The notes beneath the pieces were generated by a model, which did no database searches, was not told where the DNA came from, and was given only the letters and a program-made list of their open reading frames with translations. DNA of 64,000 nucleotides, from contig NZ_SPUW01000001.1 of assembly GCF_004959925.1 (NCBI RefSeq), positions 434,001-498,000 on the forward strand. Reading direction: 5' to 3'. The DNA comes from Pseudooceanicola onchidii (lineage in GTDB: Bacteria; Pseudomonadota; Alphaproteobacteria; Rhodobacterales; Rhodobacteraceae). How positions within the stretch are numbered: the stretch's first letter is position 1; each line of letters starts with the position of its first letter. Positions 53,858 to 62,689 of this stretch are shown here, in pieces. The position numbers and the translations under genes are program-made.

Positions 53858-54430
53858 TCAGATCACCCGCACTTGCGTGCCGATCGGCGTGATCTCGAAC
53901 AGCTCGGCGATGGCCGCGTTGAACAGGCCGATGCACCCGTCCGAGCTTTGTCGGCCGATCTTGCGCGTGTCATGCGTGCCATGGATCAGGTAGGCGGGCC
54001 AGTCGAGGTACATCGCGTGGGTGCCAAGCGGGTTGTCCGGACCCGGCGGCATGTATTCCCAGCCAAAGCGTTCCTTCTGGCTGGGGGTCGGCGTCCAGTC
54101 CGGGCCGACCTTCTTGCGCACGATCTTGGTATAGCCACGCTTGGTCAGCTCATCACTGCGCGGGACGGAGGTCGGGTAGATGCGATAGTCGCTTTCGTCC
54201 GCCGACCAGTAGTGCAGCGCGCGGCTGGTGGTGTCGCAGACGATCGCCCCCTTGCCGAGGTCGTCGAAATGCGCCCGCCAGTCCTGGGACGAAAAGCTCG
54301 ACGCATTGCGGCGCACGGGGGCTTGGGGCTCCTCCGGCAGGGTCTGGGCGCGCAGCAGGCCGGGCACGGCCAGGGCCAGCGCACCACCCGCGATCACGGC
54401 GCGGCGGGTCGGGAAGGGGGATCGGGTCAT
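53858..54430 (-). CDS. L,D-transpeptidase (YkuD domain)
   Basis: A 190-residue exported enzyme. A twin-arginine-like N-terminus (MTRSPFPTRRAVIAGGALA) ends in a signal cleavage region near LLRAQT. The YkuD catalytic motif is HGTHDTRKIGRQSSDGCIGL, with His and the nucleophile Cys. It forms 3-3 peptidoglycan cross-links or attaches proteins to the wall. ATG 54430 is chosen because the signal sequence begins there; the longer frame adds 28 unrelated residues. Confidence 0.9.
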   Translation of the reverse strand: MTRSPFPTRRAVIAGGALALAVPGLLRAQTLPEEPQAPVRRNASSFSSQDWRAHFDDLGKGAIVCDTTSRALHYWSADESDYRIYPTSVPRSDELTKRGYTKIVRKKVGPDWTPTPSQKERFGWEYMPPGPDNPLGTHAMYLDWPAYLIHGTHDTRKIGRQSSDGCIGLFNAAIAELFEITPIGTQVRVI

Positions 54431-54644
54431 GTCTTTGCCTCGTGTCGAAATCTTGTGTCGCATTGGCGTCGGCGGTTTCGCCGGACCATCGCGGCACGGG
54501 CCGCACAACACCACTCACATTCAGTTGAGGTGATATGTTCCCGCCCGCAAAACCGGGGTTGCCCCAGGGCAGACCCCTGTCCCTGCGGCGCTTTCCGCCT
54601 AGCTTCATGCCCCAGCCCGCCAAAAGCATGTGAAGGAGTCCCAG

Positions 54645-55922
54645 ATGACCGCGTTCGACCTGCCCGACCTTGTCCACAAGATATTCGACGATCAGGAGGT
54701 CACGCCCGATGCCCGCGCGATCCTGGCGCAGCCGGACCGTCAGATCGCCGTGTCCGTGCCGCTGCGCCGCGACGACGGATCGCTGGCGGTCTTTCCCGGC
54801 TGGCGTTGCCAGTTCAACACGACGCTTGGCCCGGCCAAGGGCGGCATCCGTTTCCACCCCGGTGTCACCGCCGAGGAATGCACCCAGCTGGCCTTCTGGA
54901 TGACCATCAAGTGCGCGCTCATGGAGCTGCCCTTCGGTGGCGGCAAGGGCGGCGCGCAGGTCGACCCGAAGGATTTGTCCCCGCTTGAGGTCGAGCGGCT
55001 GGCACGCGGCTATATCGGGGCGATCGCCGATGTCATCGGCCCCGACCGGGATATCCCGGCGCCCGACGTCAACACGGACGCGCGCGTCATGGGCTGGATG
55101 GCCGATGAATTCGCCAAGATCACGCGGCGGCACGAACCGGCCTGCATCACCGGCAAACCGGTCTGTCTGGGCGGGTCCGAGGGCCGTACGCAGGCCACCG
55201 GGCGCGGCGCGCTGATCGTGCTTGACGCCTGGTTGGAACGCGAGGGTCGCAAGCCCGAGGACGTGACCGTGGCCGTGCAGGGCTTTGGCAACGCGGGGGC
55301 GCATTTCGCCTGCCTCGCCCATGAACGCGGCTATCGGATCGTCGCGGTGTCGGACAGCCAGGCGGCCATTCATGATCCCGACGGTCTGACCCCGTCGAAG
55401 CTGCTCGACTACAAGCAGAAGGAAAAGGAACTCTCCGGTGCCCTCTACGCCGACAGTTCGGTCAAGGAAGGCAACGGCGGAGAGGAGATCGCGCAGGAAG
55501 ACCTGTTGGCCCTTGATGTCGATGTGCTGGTGCTGGCCGCGATGGAGGATGCGATCACCGAGGACAACGCAGGCACCGTCACGGCGCCGCTGATCCTCGA
55601 GATCGCGAACGGGCCGGTGACGCCCGAGGCTGATGCCATGCTGGTCAAGGACGGGAAGGTGATCCTGCCCGACGTTCTGGCCAATGCCGGGGGCGTCACG
55701 GTCAGCTATTACGAATGGGTGCAGGGCCGGACCGGTGAACGGTGGGGTGCCGCAACCGTCACCGACCGTCTGACCGAGCGGATGGAGGCGATCGCCGAGG
55801 CCTGCTTTGACCGTGCCGGGGACGACGATATCCCGGTGCGCGAGGCCGCCTACGCCAAGGCGATCACCCGTATCGCCGACGCGATCAGCAGCCGGGGCGA
55901 CCGCAGCTATTTCGCCGGCTGA
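54645..55922 (+). CDS. Glu/Leu/Phe/Val dehydrogenase family enzyme
   Basis: A 425-residue NAD(P)-dependent amino acid dehydrogenase. The N-terminal substrate domain has GPAKGGIRFHPGVT (catalytic-region Lys), LPFGGGKGGAQVDPKDLS and PAPDVNTDARVMGW. The Rossmann domain has TVAVQGFGNAGAHFA. The size and motifs fit catabolic glutamate dehydrogenase, but leucine-type activity is not excluded. ATG 54645 follows AAGGAG; an in-frame GTG at 54630 is rejected. It is monocistronic with a strong terminator. Confidence 0.92.
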   Translation: MTAFDLPDLVHKIFDDQEVTPDARAILAQPDRQIAVSVPLRRDDGSLAVFPGWRCQFNTTLGPAKGGIRFHPGVTAEECTQLAFWMTIKCALMELPFGGGKGGAQVDPKDLSPLEVERLARGYIGAIADVIGPDRDIPAPDVNTDARVMGWMADEFAKITRRHEPACITGKPVCLGGSEGRTQATGRGALIVLDAWLEREGRKPEDVTVAVQGFGNAGAHFACLAHERGYRIVAVSDSQAAIHDPDGLTPSKLLDYKQKEKELSGALYADSSVKEGNGGEEIAQEDLLALDVDVLVLAAMEDAITEDNAGTVTAPLILEIANGPVTPEADAMLVKDGKVILPDVLANAGGVTVSYYEWVQGRTGERWGAATVTDRLTERMEAIAEACFDRAGDDDIPVREAAYAKAITRIADAISSRGDRSYFAG

Positions 55923-55926
55923 CGCA

Positions 55927-55955
55927 AAAGGCCCCGGACATGCGCCGGGGCCTTT
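55927..55955. terminator. Bidirectional terminator between gdh-like gene and topA
   Basis: A perfect 11-bp inverted repeat, AAAGGCCCCGG (55927-55937) with CCGGGGCCTTT (55945-55955), and a seven-base loop. It begins five bases after the dehydrogenase stop and 36 bases after the topA stop on the other strand. Confidence 0.8.
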
Positions 55956-55991
55956 GCAATTTCGCACCACCCGCGGGGACGCGGGCAGGGG

Positions 55992-58616
55992 TCATTCGTC
56001 GTCTTCGGCCTTTTTCGCCGCGGTTTTCTTGGCCGCAGGTTTCTTGGCGGGCGACTTCTTGGCAGCGGCCTTCTTGGGCGCGGCCTTTTTCTTGGGGGCC
56101 TTCTTGCCCGACTTGGCGGCGCGTTCGGCGATCAGCTCGACCGCCTGTTCCATGGTCAGCGCCTCGGGGTCGCTGTCCTTGGGCAGGGTGGCGTTGATCT
56201 TGTCCCATTTGACGTAAGGCCCGTATTTGCCCTCCATCAGCTCGACCTTGCCGCCGGCCTCGGGGTGTTCGCCCAAGTCTTTCAGCACCTTGGCGGCCCC
56301 ACGTCCCTTCCGGCTTGCCACCTTTTCGGCCAAAAGCTGCACGGCCCGGTTCATGCCCACGGTCCAGACCTCGTCGATCCCGTCGAGGTTGGCGTTGGTG
56401 CCGCCCCGGTCGGATGTCGTGTCGGCGTGCTTGATATAGGGGCCATAGCGCCCGATGTTCGCCCAGACATTCACGCCATCCTCGGGATGGGTGCCGATCA
56501 GGCGCGGCAGGGTCAGAAGCATGACGCCCTGTTCCAGCGTCAGATCTTCGGGCGTCCAGTCCTTGGGCACCGACTGGCGCGGCGGCTTCTTGTTTTCCTC
56601 GGTCACGGGGCCGCGCTGCACGTAGGGCCCGAAGCGGCCCTTGAACACGCGGATCTCGTCGCCGTTGTCTTCGCCCAGCAATTTGCCATCGGGCGGGATC
56701 GCACTGGCCTCGGCCTCGGCATCGGGCGGGCCGAAGGGGCGCGTATAGCGGCACTCAGGGTAGTTCGAACAGCCAATGAAGGCCCCGCCCGACCGCGCCG
56801 TGCGCATCGACAGGCGGCCCGCGCCGCAGTTCGGGCAGAGGCGCGGGTCGGACCCGTCTTCGGTCGGCGGGAAAAGGTGCGGTTCAAGCACCTCGTTGAT
56901 CTTTTCCAGCACCTCGGTGATCCGCAGCTCCGAGGTTTCCGCGATCGCGGCCGAGAAATCGCGCCAGAAGCGGGTCAGCACATCCTTGTAGTCGCGCGAT
57001 CCGGCCGACACGTCGTCAAGCTCTTCTTCCAGATCGGCGGTAAAGTCGTATTCGACATACTTCCGGAAGTAGTTCTCGAGAAAGGCGATCACCAGCCGCC
57101 CCTTGTCCTCGGGGATCAGCCGGTTCTTGTCCTTGCGCACATAGCCGCGGTCCTGGATCGTCGTGACGATGGACGCGTAGGTCGAAGGCCGCCCGATACC
57201 GAGCTCCTCCATCCGCTTGACCAGCGTCGCCTCGGTATAGCGGGGCGGGGGCTGGGTGAAATGCTGTTCGGGCGTGATGTCCTTCTTGGCCATCGGATCG
57301 CCCTGCGAGATCTGCGGCAGGCGCTTGTCGTCGTCATCCTCGACGTCGTCGCGGCCCTCTTCGTAGACGCGCAGGAACCCGTCGAACAGCACGACCTGAC
57401 CGGTGGCGCGCAGCCCGACCTGGCCGTCGCGCGACCCGATTTCGACCGTGGTGCGTTCCAGCCGGGCGCTTTCCATCTGGCAGGCCAGCGTGCGTTTCCA
57501 GATCAGGTCATACAGCTTCTTCTGGTCGCCCTCGGTCAGCCGCAGGCTGTCGGCGTCGGCGGCCATGTCGGTCGGGCGTATACATTCGTGCGCTTCCTGC
57601 GCGTTCTTCGCCTTGTTCTTGTAGACCCGCGGGCTGCCCGGCACGTAATCCTTGCCGAACCGGTCGCCGATGGCGTCGCGGCAGGCGGTGATCGCCTCGG
57701 GCGCCATGTCGATGCCGTCGGTCCGCATGTAGGTGATGTGCCCGGCCTCATACAGGCGCTGCGCCGCCTGCATGGTCTGGCGCGCGCCCATGCCGAACTT
57801 GCGGCTGGCTTCCTGCTGCAGGGTCGAGGTCATGAAGGGCGGCGAGGGGTTCCGCGTGCCCGGCTTCGCCTCGACCGACTGAACGGTCAGGTCGCGCGAC
57901 GACACGGCCTGCACCGCCATCTCGGCGGCGGTGGAATCCTTCAGGTCGTACTTATCAAGCTTCTTGCCGCCCAGAAGGGTCAGGCGCGCTTCGAACTCCT
58001 GATTGCGGGGCGTCGCCAGCAGCGCCTTGACCGACCAATATTCGCGGGCGCGGAAGGCCTCGATCTCCATCTCGCGCTCGACCAGCAGGCGCAGGCAGAC
58101 CGATTGGACGCGGCCCGCGGATTTCGCGCCGGGCAGCTTGCGCCACAGCACCGGCGACAGGTTGAAGCCCACCAGGTAATCCAGCGCGCGGCGGGCGAGA
58201 TAGGCCTCGACCAGGTCACCGTCGACCTGGCGCGGGTTCTTCATCGCCTCGGTCACGGCTGTCTTGGTGATGGCGTTGAAGACCACGCGGCTAACCGGCG
58301 TGTCCTTTTTCAACGCCTTGCGGTTGCGCAGGGCCTCTTCCAGGTGCCAGGAGATCGCTTCACCCTCGCGATCGGGGTCGGTTGCGAGGATCAGCGCGTT
58401 GTCGTCCTTCAGCGCGTCGGCAATGGCCTTGACGTGCTTCTTGCTGTCGCTCGCGATCTCCCATTTCATGTCGAATTCATGATCCGGGTCGACCGATCCG
58501 TCCTTGGGTGGCAGGTCGCGGACATGCCCGTAAGACGCCAGAACGGTATAGTCCGGGCCGAGATACTTGTTGATTGTCTTGGCCTTGGCCGGGGATTCGA
58601 CAACAACGACGGGCAT
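55992..58616 (-). CDS. topA: DNA topoisomerase I
   Basis: A type IA topoisomerase that relaxes negative supercoils. The 874-residue protein has an N-terminal TOPRIM domain (VVVESPAKAKTINKYLG and ATDPDREGEAISWHL). The active-site Tyr is in ITYMRTDGIDM near residue 296. A C4 zinc finger (CPNCGAG, then CSNYPEC) lies near 600, with repeated C-terminal DNA-binding domains (FKGRFGPYVQRG). The last 40 residues are an Ala/Lys/Pro tail (KKAPKKKAAPKKAAAKK) as in related bacteria. dprA lies upstream. Confidence 0.97.
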   Translation of the reverse strand: MPVVVVESPAKAKTINKYLGPDYTVLASYGHVRDLPPKDGSVDPDHEFDMKWEIASDSKKHVKAIADALKDDNALILATDPDREGEAISWHLEEALRNRKALKKDTPVSRVVFNAITKTAVTEAMKNPRQVDGDLVEAYLARRALDYLVGFNLSPVLWRKLPGAKSAGRVQSVCLRLLVEREMEIEAFRAREYWSVKALLATPRNQEFEARLTLLGGKKLDKYDLKDSTAAEMAVQAVSSRDLTVQSVEAKPGTRNPSPPFMTSTLQQEASRKFGMGARQTMQAAQRLYEAGHITYMRTDGIDMAPEAITACRDAIGDRFGKDYVPGSPRVYKNKAKNAQEAHECIRPTDMAADADSLRLTEGDQKKLYDLIWKRTLACQMESARLERTTVEIGSRDGQVGLRATGQVVLFDGFLRVYEEGRDDVEDDDDKRLPQISQGDPMAKKDITPEQHFTQPPPRYTEATLVKRMEELGIGRPSTYASIVTTIQDRGYVRKDKNRLIPEDKGRLVIAFLENYFRKYVEYDFTADLEEELDDVSAGSRDYKDVLTRFWRDFSAAIAETSELRITEVLEKINEVLEPHLFPPTEDGSDPRLCPNCGAGRLSMRTARSGGAFIGCSNYPECRYTRPFGPPDAEAEASAIPPDGKLLGEDNGDEIRVFKGRFGPYVQRGPVTEENKKPPRQSVPKDWTPEDLTLEQGVMLLTLPRLIGTHPEDGVNVWANIGRYGPYIKHADTTSDRGGTNANLDGIDEVWTVGMNRAVQLLAEKVASRKGRGAAKVLKDLGEHPEAGGKVELMEGKYGPYVKWDKINATLPKDSDPEALTMEQAVELIAERAAKSGKKAPKKKAAPKKAAAKKSPAKKPAAKKTAAKKAEDDE

Positions 58617-58760
58617 GAAACATCCTTCCGAACTCTGGACGGGCTATATGGCGGCGGACCATGTGACCCACAAGGGTGGAATGTCAATGAGTGTGCTGGA
58701 CGCAGGACATCACAAGGATGCCAAAGCGCATCACCCCCGTTGCCTCTGCCGCTTTGGCGG

Positions 58761-59894
58761 TCACCCCCGTGCCACGCGGGACAGCAACCCGCCCGCCTGA
58801 CGGCGGACCTGCCCGGCGATTTCCAGCTGCGTGATGGCGGGGGTGACGTGATGCGCGGCGCGGGCCAGGTCGCGGATCAGCTGGTCTTCGGCCAGCGGCG
58901 TGGGGCCCAGCCGGTCAAGGATCAGTGAATGCAGCGCGGCGGTTTCCTGCAGGCTGCGGGTGTCGGGGGGCGGGGCCAGCGGCAGTTCGGGTTCCAAAAT
59001 CGGTGCGGGCTTGGGCAGGGCCTCGATCACGTCGGCGGCCGAACGCACCAGCGTTGCGCCATCCCGGATCAGCATGTTCGACCCGGCAGCGCGGGCGTCG
59101 AAGGGATGCCCGGGCACCGCCAGCACGTCGCGCCCCTGGTCCAGCGCGGTGCGCGCGGTGATGAGGCTGCCGGACTTCGACGCGGCCTCGATCACCACCA
59201 GCGCCTGCGCCAGGCCCGAGATCAGGCGGTTGCGTCGGGGGAAATGCCGGGCCTGCGGCTGCTGCCCCATGGCGATTTCCGAAAGGCGAAGGCCGTTTTC
59301 AGGGATTTTCGCGGCAAGCGTTGCATTTTCCTGCGGGTAGATCACGTCGACCCCGCCCGCCAGAACGGCCAGCGTGCCGGTGTCCAATGCGGCCTCGTGC
59401 GCGGCCGCGTCAATGCCGCGCGCCAGGCCCGAGACGATGACGAAGCCTTCGGCCGCCAGATCGCGGGCAATCGACCGCGCCATCCGCAGCCCGAGGGACG
59501 ATGCATTGCGCGCCCCCACGATCGCGATCATCGGGCGGTTCAGCACCTTGCCCGTGCCCATGACCCACAGGATCGGTGGTGGATCGTCGACGTCCAGCAG
59601 GGCGGGGGGGTAGTCCGCGCTGCCGACCGGAACCATGCGCGCGCCGATCGATGTCGCGGCCCTGAGTTCGGACTGCGCCGCGTCGACGGAACAGGCGGTG
59701 TAATCCCGGAGCCCGGCTTCTGCCGCGACATCCGGCAGCGCCTTCAGCGCCGCGCGGGCCGTGCCATGTTCATGCAGCATCCGGTAGAAGGTCGATATCC
59801 CGACCCGTCTTGAGCGCAAGAGGCGAAGCCACGCCAGCCGTTCATCTTCCGAGGTGGGTGGGAGTGGGGGGTGAGTGGAAGGATGATAATCCAC
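58761..59894 (-). CDS. dprA: DNA processing protein DprA
   Basis: Binds single-stranded DNA and loads RecA during natural transformation. The 377-residue protein has an N-terminal helical domain, then the DprA Rossmann core with IAIVGARNASSLGLRMARSI near residue 122, IVSGLARGIDAAAHEAAL and SGLAQALVVIEAASKSGSL. A C-terminal winged helix is near residue 315-375. It starts at GTG 59894; no ATG lies upstream in frame. It is located next to topA as in many alphaproteobacteria. Confidence 0.94.
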   Translation of the reverse strand: MDYHPSTHPPLPPTSEDERLAWLRLLRSRRVGISTFYRMLHEHGTARAALKALPDVAAEAGLRDYTACSVDAAQSELRAATSIGARMVPVGSADYPPALLDVDDPPPILWVMGTGKVLNRPMIAIVGARNASSLGLRMARSIARDLAAEGFVIVSGLARGIDAAAHEAALDTGTLAVLAGGVDVIYPQENATLAAKIPENGLRLSEIAMGQQPQARHFPRRNRLISGLAQALVVIEAASKSGSLITARTALDQGRDVLAVPGHPFDARAAGSNMLIRDGATLVRSAADVIEALPKPAPILEPELPLAPPPDTRSLQETAALHSLILDRLGPTPLAEDQLIRDLARAAHHVTPAITQLEIAGQVRRQAGGLLSRVARG

Positions 59895-59988
59895 GACCGT
59901 GTCGCTCCGCCTGCTTGCGGAATCAGGTATAGGTCGACCCGGTTAATTAAGCGTGAATATGATGGTTAACGACGTATAGTGGAACAAG

Positions 59989-60681
59989 GTGTCAGATCCC
60001 GCGGCAGGCCGGTCGGCAGGCGCGGGTCAGGGAAGGGGCTTTCGGACCGTGACGGAAAGCAACGACCGCAAGCAGCAGATCATCCAGGGGGCCATGCGGG
60101 CCCTTCAGTCTCAGGGCTTGCCGCATCTCAGCTATGACACCGTCGCCGAAGCCGCCGGCGTGACCCGCCAGCTGATCCGCTATCACTATTCGGATCCGGA
60201 CACTTTGATGAAAGATGTCTGCGACCATCTTGCGGGGATTTACCGCGAAGCGCTCATCACCACCGCAGGTCAGCTGAAGGGACCCGCCCGGGTGGATGCC
60301 TTTCTCGACTTCTACTTCGATCTGCTCGACGGCACGCCCAAGCCGCGCGATGATCGGATCTACGATGCCATGATGTCGCTTTCGGCCACCTCGCCGGTCA
60401 TCCGGAAGGAACTGGTCGGCCAGTATCGCCTGATCGGCCAGGTTCTGAGCCACGAGTTCGGCGTGCAGTACCCCGATCTCACGCAACGTTCGGCCGAGGA
60501 GCTGTCGTGGCTGTTTGTCTGCCTGATGTACGGCCATTGGAAGATGGTCGCCTCGCTTGGATATGCAGAGGCGCACCGCCATGTGTCGCGCGCCGCGATG
60601 GATCGGCTGATTCTGTCCTATCGCGAAACGCCCGCTGACCCGGCAATAGGGGCCGCGCCGTGGGGCATGGAGCCAAGTTGA
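59989..60681 (+). CDS. TetR-family transcriptional regulator
   Basis: A 230-residue regulator with an N-terminal TetR helix-turn-helix: LSYDTVAEAAGVTRQLIRYHY with the following DPDTLMKDVCDHL. The C-terminal ligand-binding domain is helical. It starts at GTG 59989; a GTG 20 codons later (60049) would remove a Gly/Arg-rich tail and is possible. Neither neighbour (dprA, tldD) is an obvious target. A perfect palindrome, GGACTGTTCAGTCC, lies 36 bases after its stop. Confidence 0.83.
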   Translation: MSDPAAGRSAGAGQGRGFRTVTESNDRKQQIIQGAMRALQSQGLPHLSYDTVAEAAGVTRQLIRYHYSDPDTLMKDVCDHLAGIYREALITTAGQLKGPARVDAFLDFYFDLLDGTPKPRDDRIYDAMMSLSATSPVIRKELVGQYRLIGQVLSHEFGVQYPDLTQRSAEELSWLFVCLMYGHWKMVASLGYAEAHRHVSRAAMDRLILSYRETPADPAIGAAPWGMEPS

Positions 60682-61071
60682 GCGATTTCCATTTTGAAAA
60701 AATCTTTGGGTAAACTGGACTGTTCAGTCCCGAAATTCCCAGTGGATACAGGCGCCAATTGGCGTCACGTGCCCTAAGGGAAGCTGCCTCCACTTCCTAT
60801 GCATTTTCAATTTGAAAAGCGCCGCCGCATTCGTTTGACAGCCCTGCGTTTCACTGCCGTTATCCATGATGTTGAACGGAGCTGGGGGGCAAAATTCCGT
60901 GTCTCCCGCTTATGTGTACGAGTGATCGCACCGCAGGTATGTTGCTGCGCTGCATGTTGATTTGAACCGCAGGTTTTATTGATCGGACCAGTGTGAGTGT
61001 GGCGGTTCAAATGGCGGCTGGACCTGACCAGAGACAGATCCAGCCGCATCCGTTCACGCAGGTCCAGCGTC
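60682..61071. other. Palindrome-rich, gene-poor stretch
   Basis: About 390 bases of lower GC between convergent tetR and tldD. They contain GGACTGTTCAGTCC (60717-60730), CGCCAATTGGCG (60753-60764), TTTTCAA-T-TTGAAAA (60804-60818), and an 11-bp inverted repeat ATTTGAACCGC (60960-60970) with GCGGTTCAAAT (61002-61012). An 80-codon frame on the minus strand here has no ribosome site, atypical codon use and no domain, so no gene is supported. Confidence 0.5.
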
Positions 61072-62490
61072 TCAGGCTGATCCGCCGACCGTCAGACCGC
61101 CGATCAGGACCGAAGGCTGGCCAACGCCCACGGGCACCCATTGCCCCTGCTTGCCGCAGTTGCCCATGCCCGGATCCAGCGCCATGTCGTTGCCAAGCGC
61201 GCGGATGCGGGTCAGCGCCTGCGGGCCGTCCCCGATCAGCGTCGCGCCCTTCACCGGCGCGCCACGCTTGCCGTCCTTGACCAGGTAGGCCTCGGTGCAG
61301 CTGAACACGAATTTTCCGCTGGTGATGTCGACCTGCCCGCCGCCGAAGCCGACAGCGTGGATGCCATCCTTCATCTCGGCCACGATCTCTTCGGGCGTCG
61401 CCTCTCCGCCCAGCATGTAGGTGTTGGTCATCCGGGGCATCGGCGCATGGGCATAGCTTTCGCGGCGCCCGTTGCCCGTGGGCTCGACCCCCATCAACCG
61501 CGCGTTCTGGCGATCCTGCATATAGCCGACAAGGATGCCGTCCTCGATCAGCACGTTCTTGCCCGATGGCGTGCCTTCGTCGTCTACGGTGATCGACCCG
61601 CGCCGGTCGGGGATCGTGCCGTCATCCAGCACGGTGACGCCCTTGGCGGCGACCTGCTGTCCCATCAGCCCGGCGAAGGCCGACGATCCCTTGCGGTTGA
61701 AATCGCCTTCCAGCCCGTGCCCGATCGCTTCGTGCAGCAGGATGCCGGGCCAGCCCGGGCCCAGCACGATGTCCATGACGCCTGCCGGGGCCGGGACGGC
61801 CTTGAGGTTCACAAGCGCGATTCGCAGGGCTTCGCGCGCCTTGGCCTGCCAGTCGGACGGATCAAGCAGCCCGTTCAGACCGACGCGCCCGCCACCCCCG
61901 GCCGTGCCGGATTCGCGGCGGCCGTTCTGTTCGACGATCACCGACACGTTGACCCGCACCATGGGGCGCGCGTCGCGGACGATGCCGCCTTCGGGGCGCA
62001 GGATCTCGACCTCCTGCAGCGAGGCCATGATCGTGGCCGAGACCTGCACGACCCGCGGGTCCAGACCGCGGGAAAAGGCGTCGATCTCGCGCAGGGTCTC
62101 GACCTTGACGGGAAACTCGGCCCCCGCGATCGGGTCGGCGTCGGTGTAGAGCCGTGCGTTGGTCGCACGCGGGGCAGGGGCCATGGTGCCGCCGCCGTCG
62201 CCGACGGCCAGCCGGGCCGTTTCGGCCGCCCGCTTCAGCGCGGCCTCGGTCATGTCGGTGCCATGGGCATAACCCGACACGTCCCCGCGCACGGCCCGAA
62301 GCCCGAACCCTTCCGAGGCATCGTAGCTTGCGGTCTTCACCCGCCCGTCATCGTAGTGCAGCATTTCCGACCGCTTGCGTTCGAGAAACAGCTCTCCGTC
62401 ATCACCGCCCGCGACGGCTTCGCGCAGGATCGACAGGGCCTGGGCCTCGTCCAGATGGGTCTCGAAAGGGCGGAAAGGGGTGTCTGACAT
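61072..62490 (-). CDS. tldD: Metalloprotease TldD
   Basis: The TldD subunit of the TldD/TldE(PmbA) zinc protease that trims unfolded peptides. The 472-residue protein has the HExxxH zinc motif in GILLHEAIGHGLEGDFNRKGS near residue 245 and the C-terminal GMGNCGKQGQWVPVGVGQP, which is typical of TldD and not PmbA. ATG 62490 has GGAGG upstream. It is divergent from ctaC across 199 bases that include an FNR-like box. Confidence 0.95.
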   Translation of the reverse strand: MSDTPFRPFETHLDEAQALSILREAVAGGDDGELFLERKRSEMLHYDDGRVKTASYDASEGFGLRAVRGDVSGYAHGTDMTEAALKRAAETARLAVGDGGGTMAPAPRATNARLYTDADPIAGAEFPVKVETLREIDAFSRGLDPRVVQVSATIMASLQEVEILRPEGGIVRDARPMVRVNVSVIVEQNGRRESGTAGGGGRVGLNGLLDPSDWQAKAREALRIALVNLKAVPAPAGVMDIVLGPGWPGILLHEAIGHGLEGDFNRKGSSAFAGLMGQQVAAKGVTVLDDGTIPDRRGSITVDDEGTPSGKNVLIEDGILVGYMQDRQNARLMGVEPTGNGRRESYAHAPMPRMTNTYMLGGEATPEEIVAEMKDGIHAVGFGGGQVDITSGKFVFSCTEAYLVKDGKRGAPVKGATLIGDGPQALTRIRALGNDMALDPGMGNCGKQGQWVPVGVGQPSVLIGGLTVGGSA

Positions 62491-62533
62491 GGCTCGGGCC
62501 TCCTGCGGTTGCGGCGTCTGCAAACCAATTTTT

Positions 62534-62547
62534 CTGATCTAGATCAA
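62534..62547. promoter_or_regulatory. FNR/FnrL-like box between tldD and ctaC
   Basis: CTGAT-CTAG-ATCAA matches TTGAT-N4-ATCAA in nine of ten positions and contains the 12-base palindrome TGATCTAGATCA (62535-62546). It lies about 45 bases upstream of tldD and 145 upstream of ctaC. Confidence 0.45.
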
Positions 62548-62689
62548 AAAAAGCGTCCGTTTGCCACATGCGCGATTATTGTGCTGCGGGAAAGAATATG
62601 GTTTTAGACTGCGTCAAACAACGGGAGGTGCGCGGGATTCCGCAAATCTTCCGTCGACCGGACAAGTGCCTTCTAGATCAGGGTGTCAC

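Noticed and set aside
56265-58928. 887-codon plus-strand frame opposite topA
   Set aside because: It is a mirror frame of topA with low-complexity Arg/His/Gly/Val composition and no domain; topA itself is unmistakable.
61001-61014. GGTTCAAAT resembling a tRNA T-loop
   Set aside because: There are no T-stem, anticodon arm or acceptor partners around it; it is one arm of an inverted repeat.
60807-61049. 80-codon minus-strand frame in the palindrome-rich gap
   Set aside because: It has no ribosome site, a composition unlike its neighbours, no domain, and it crosses two inverted repeats.
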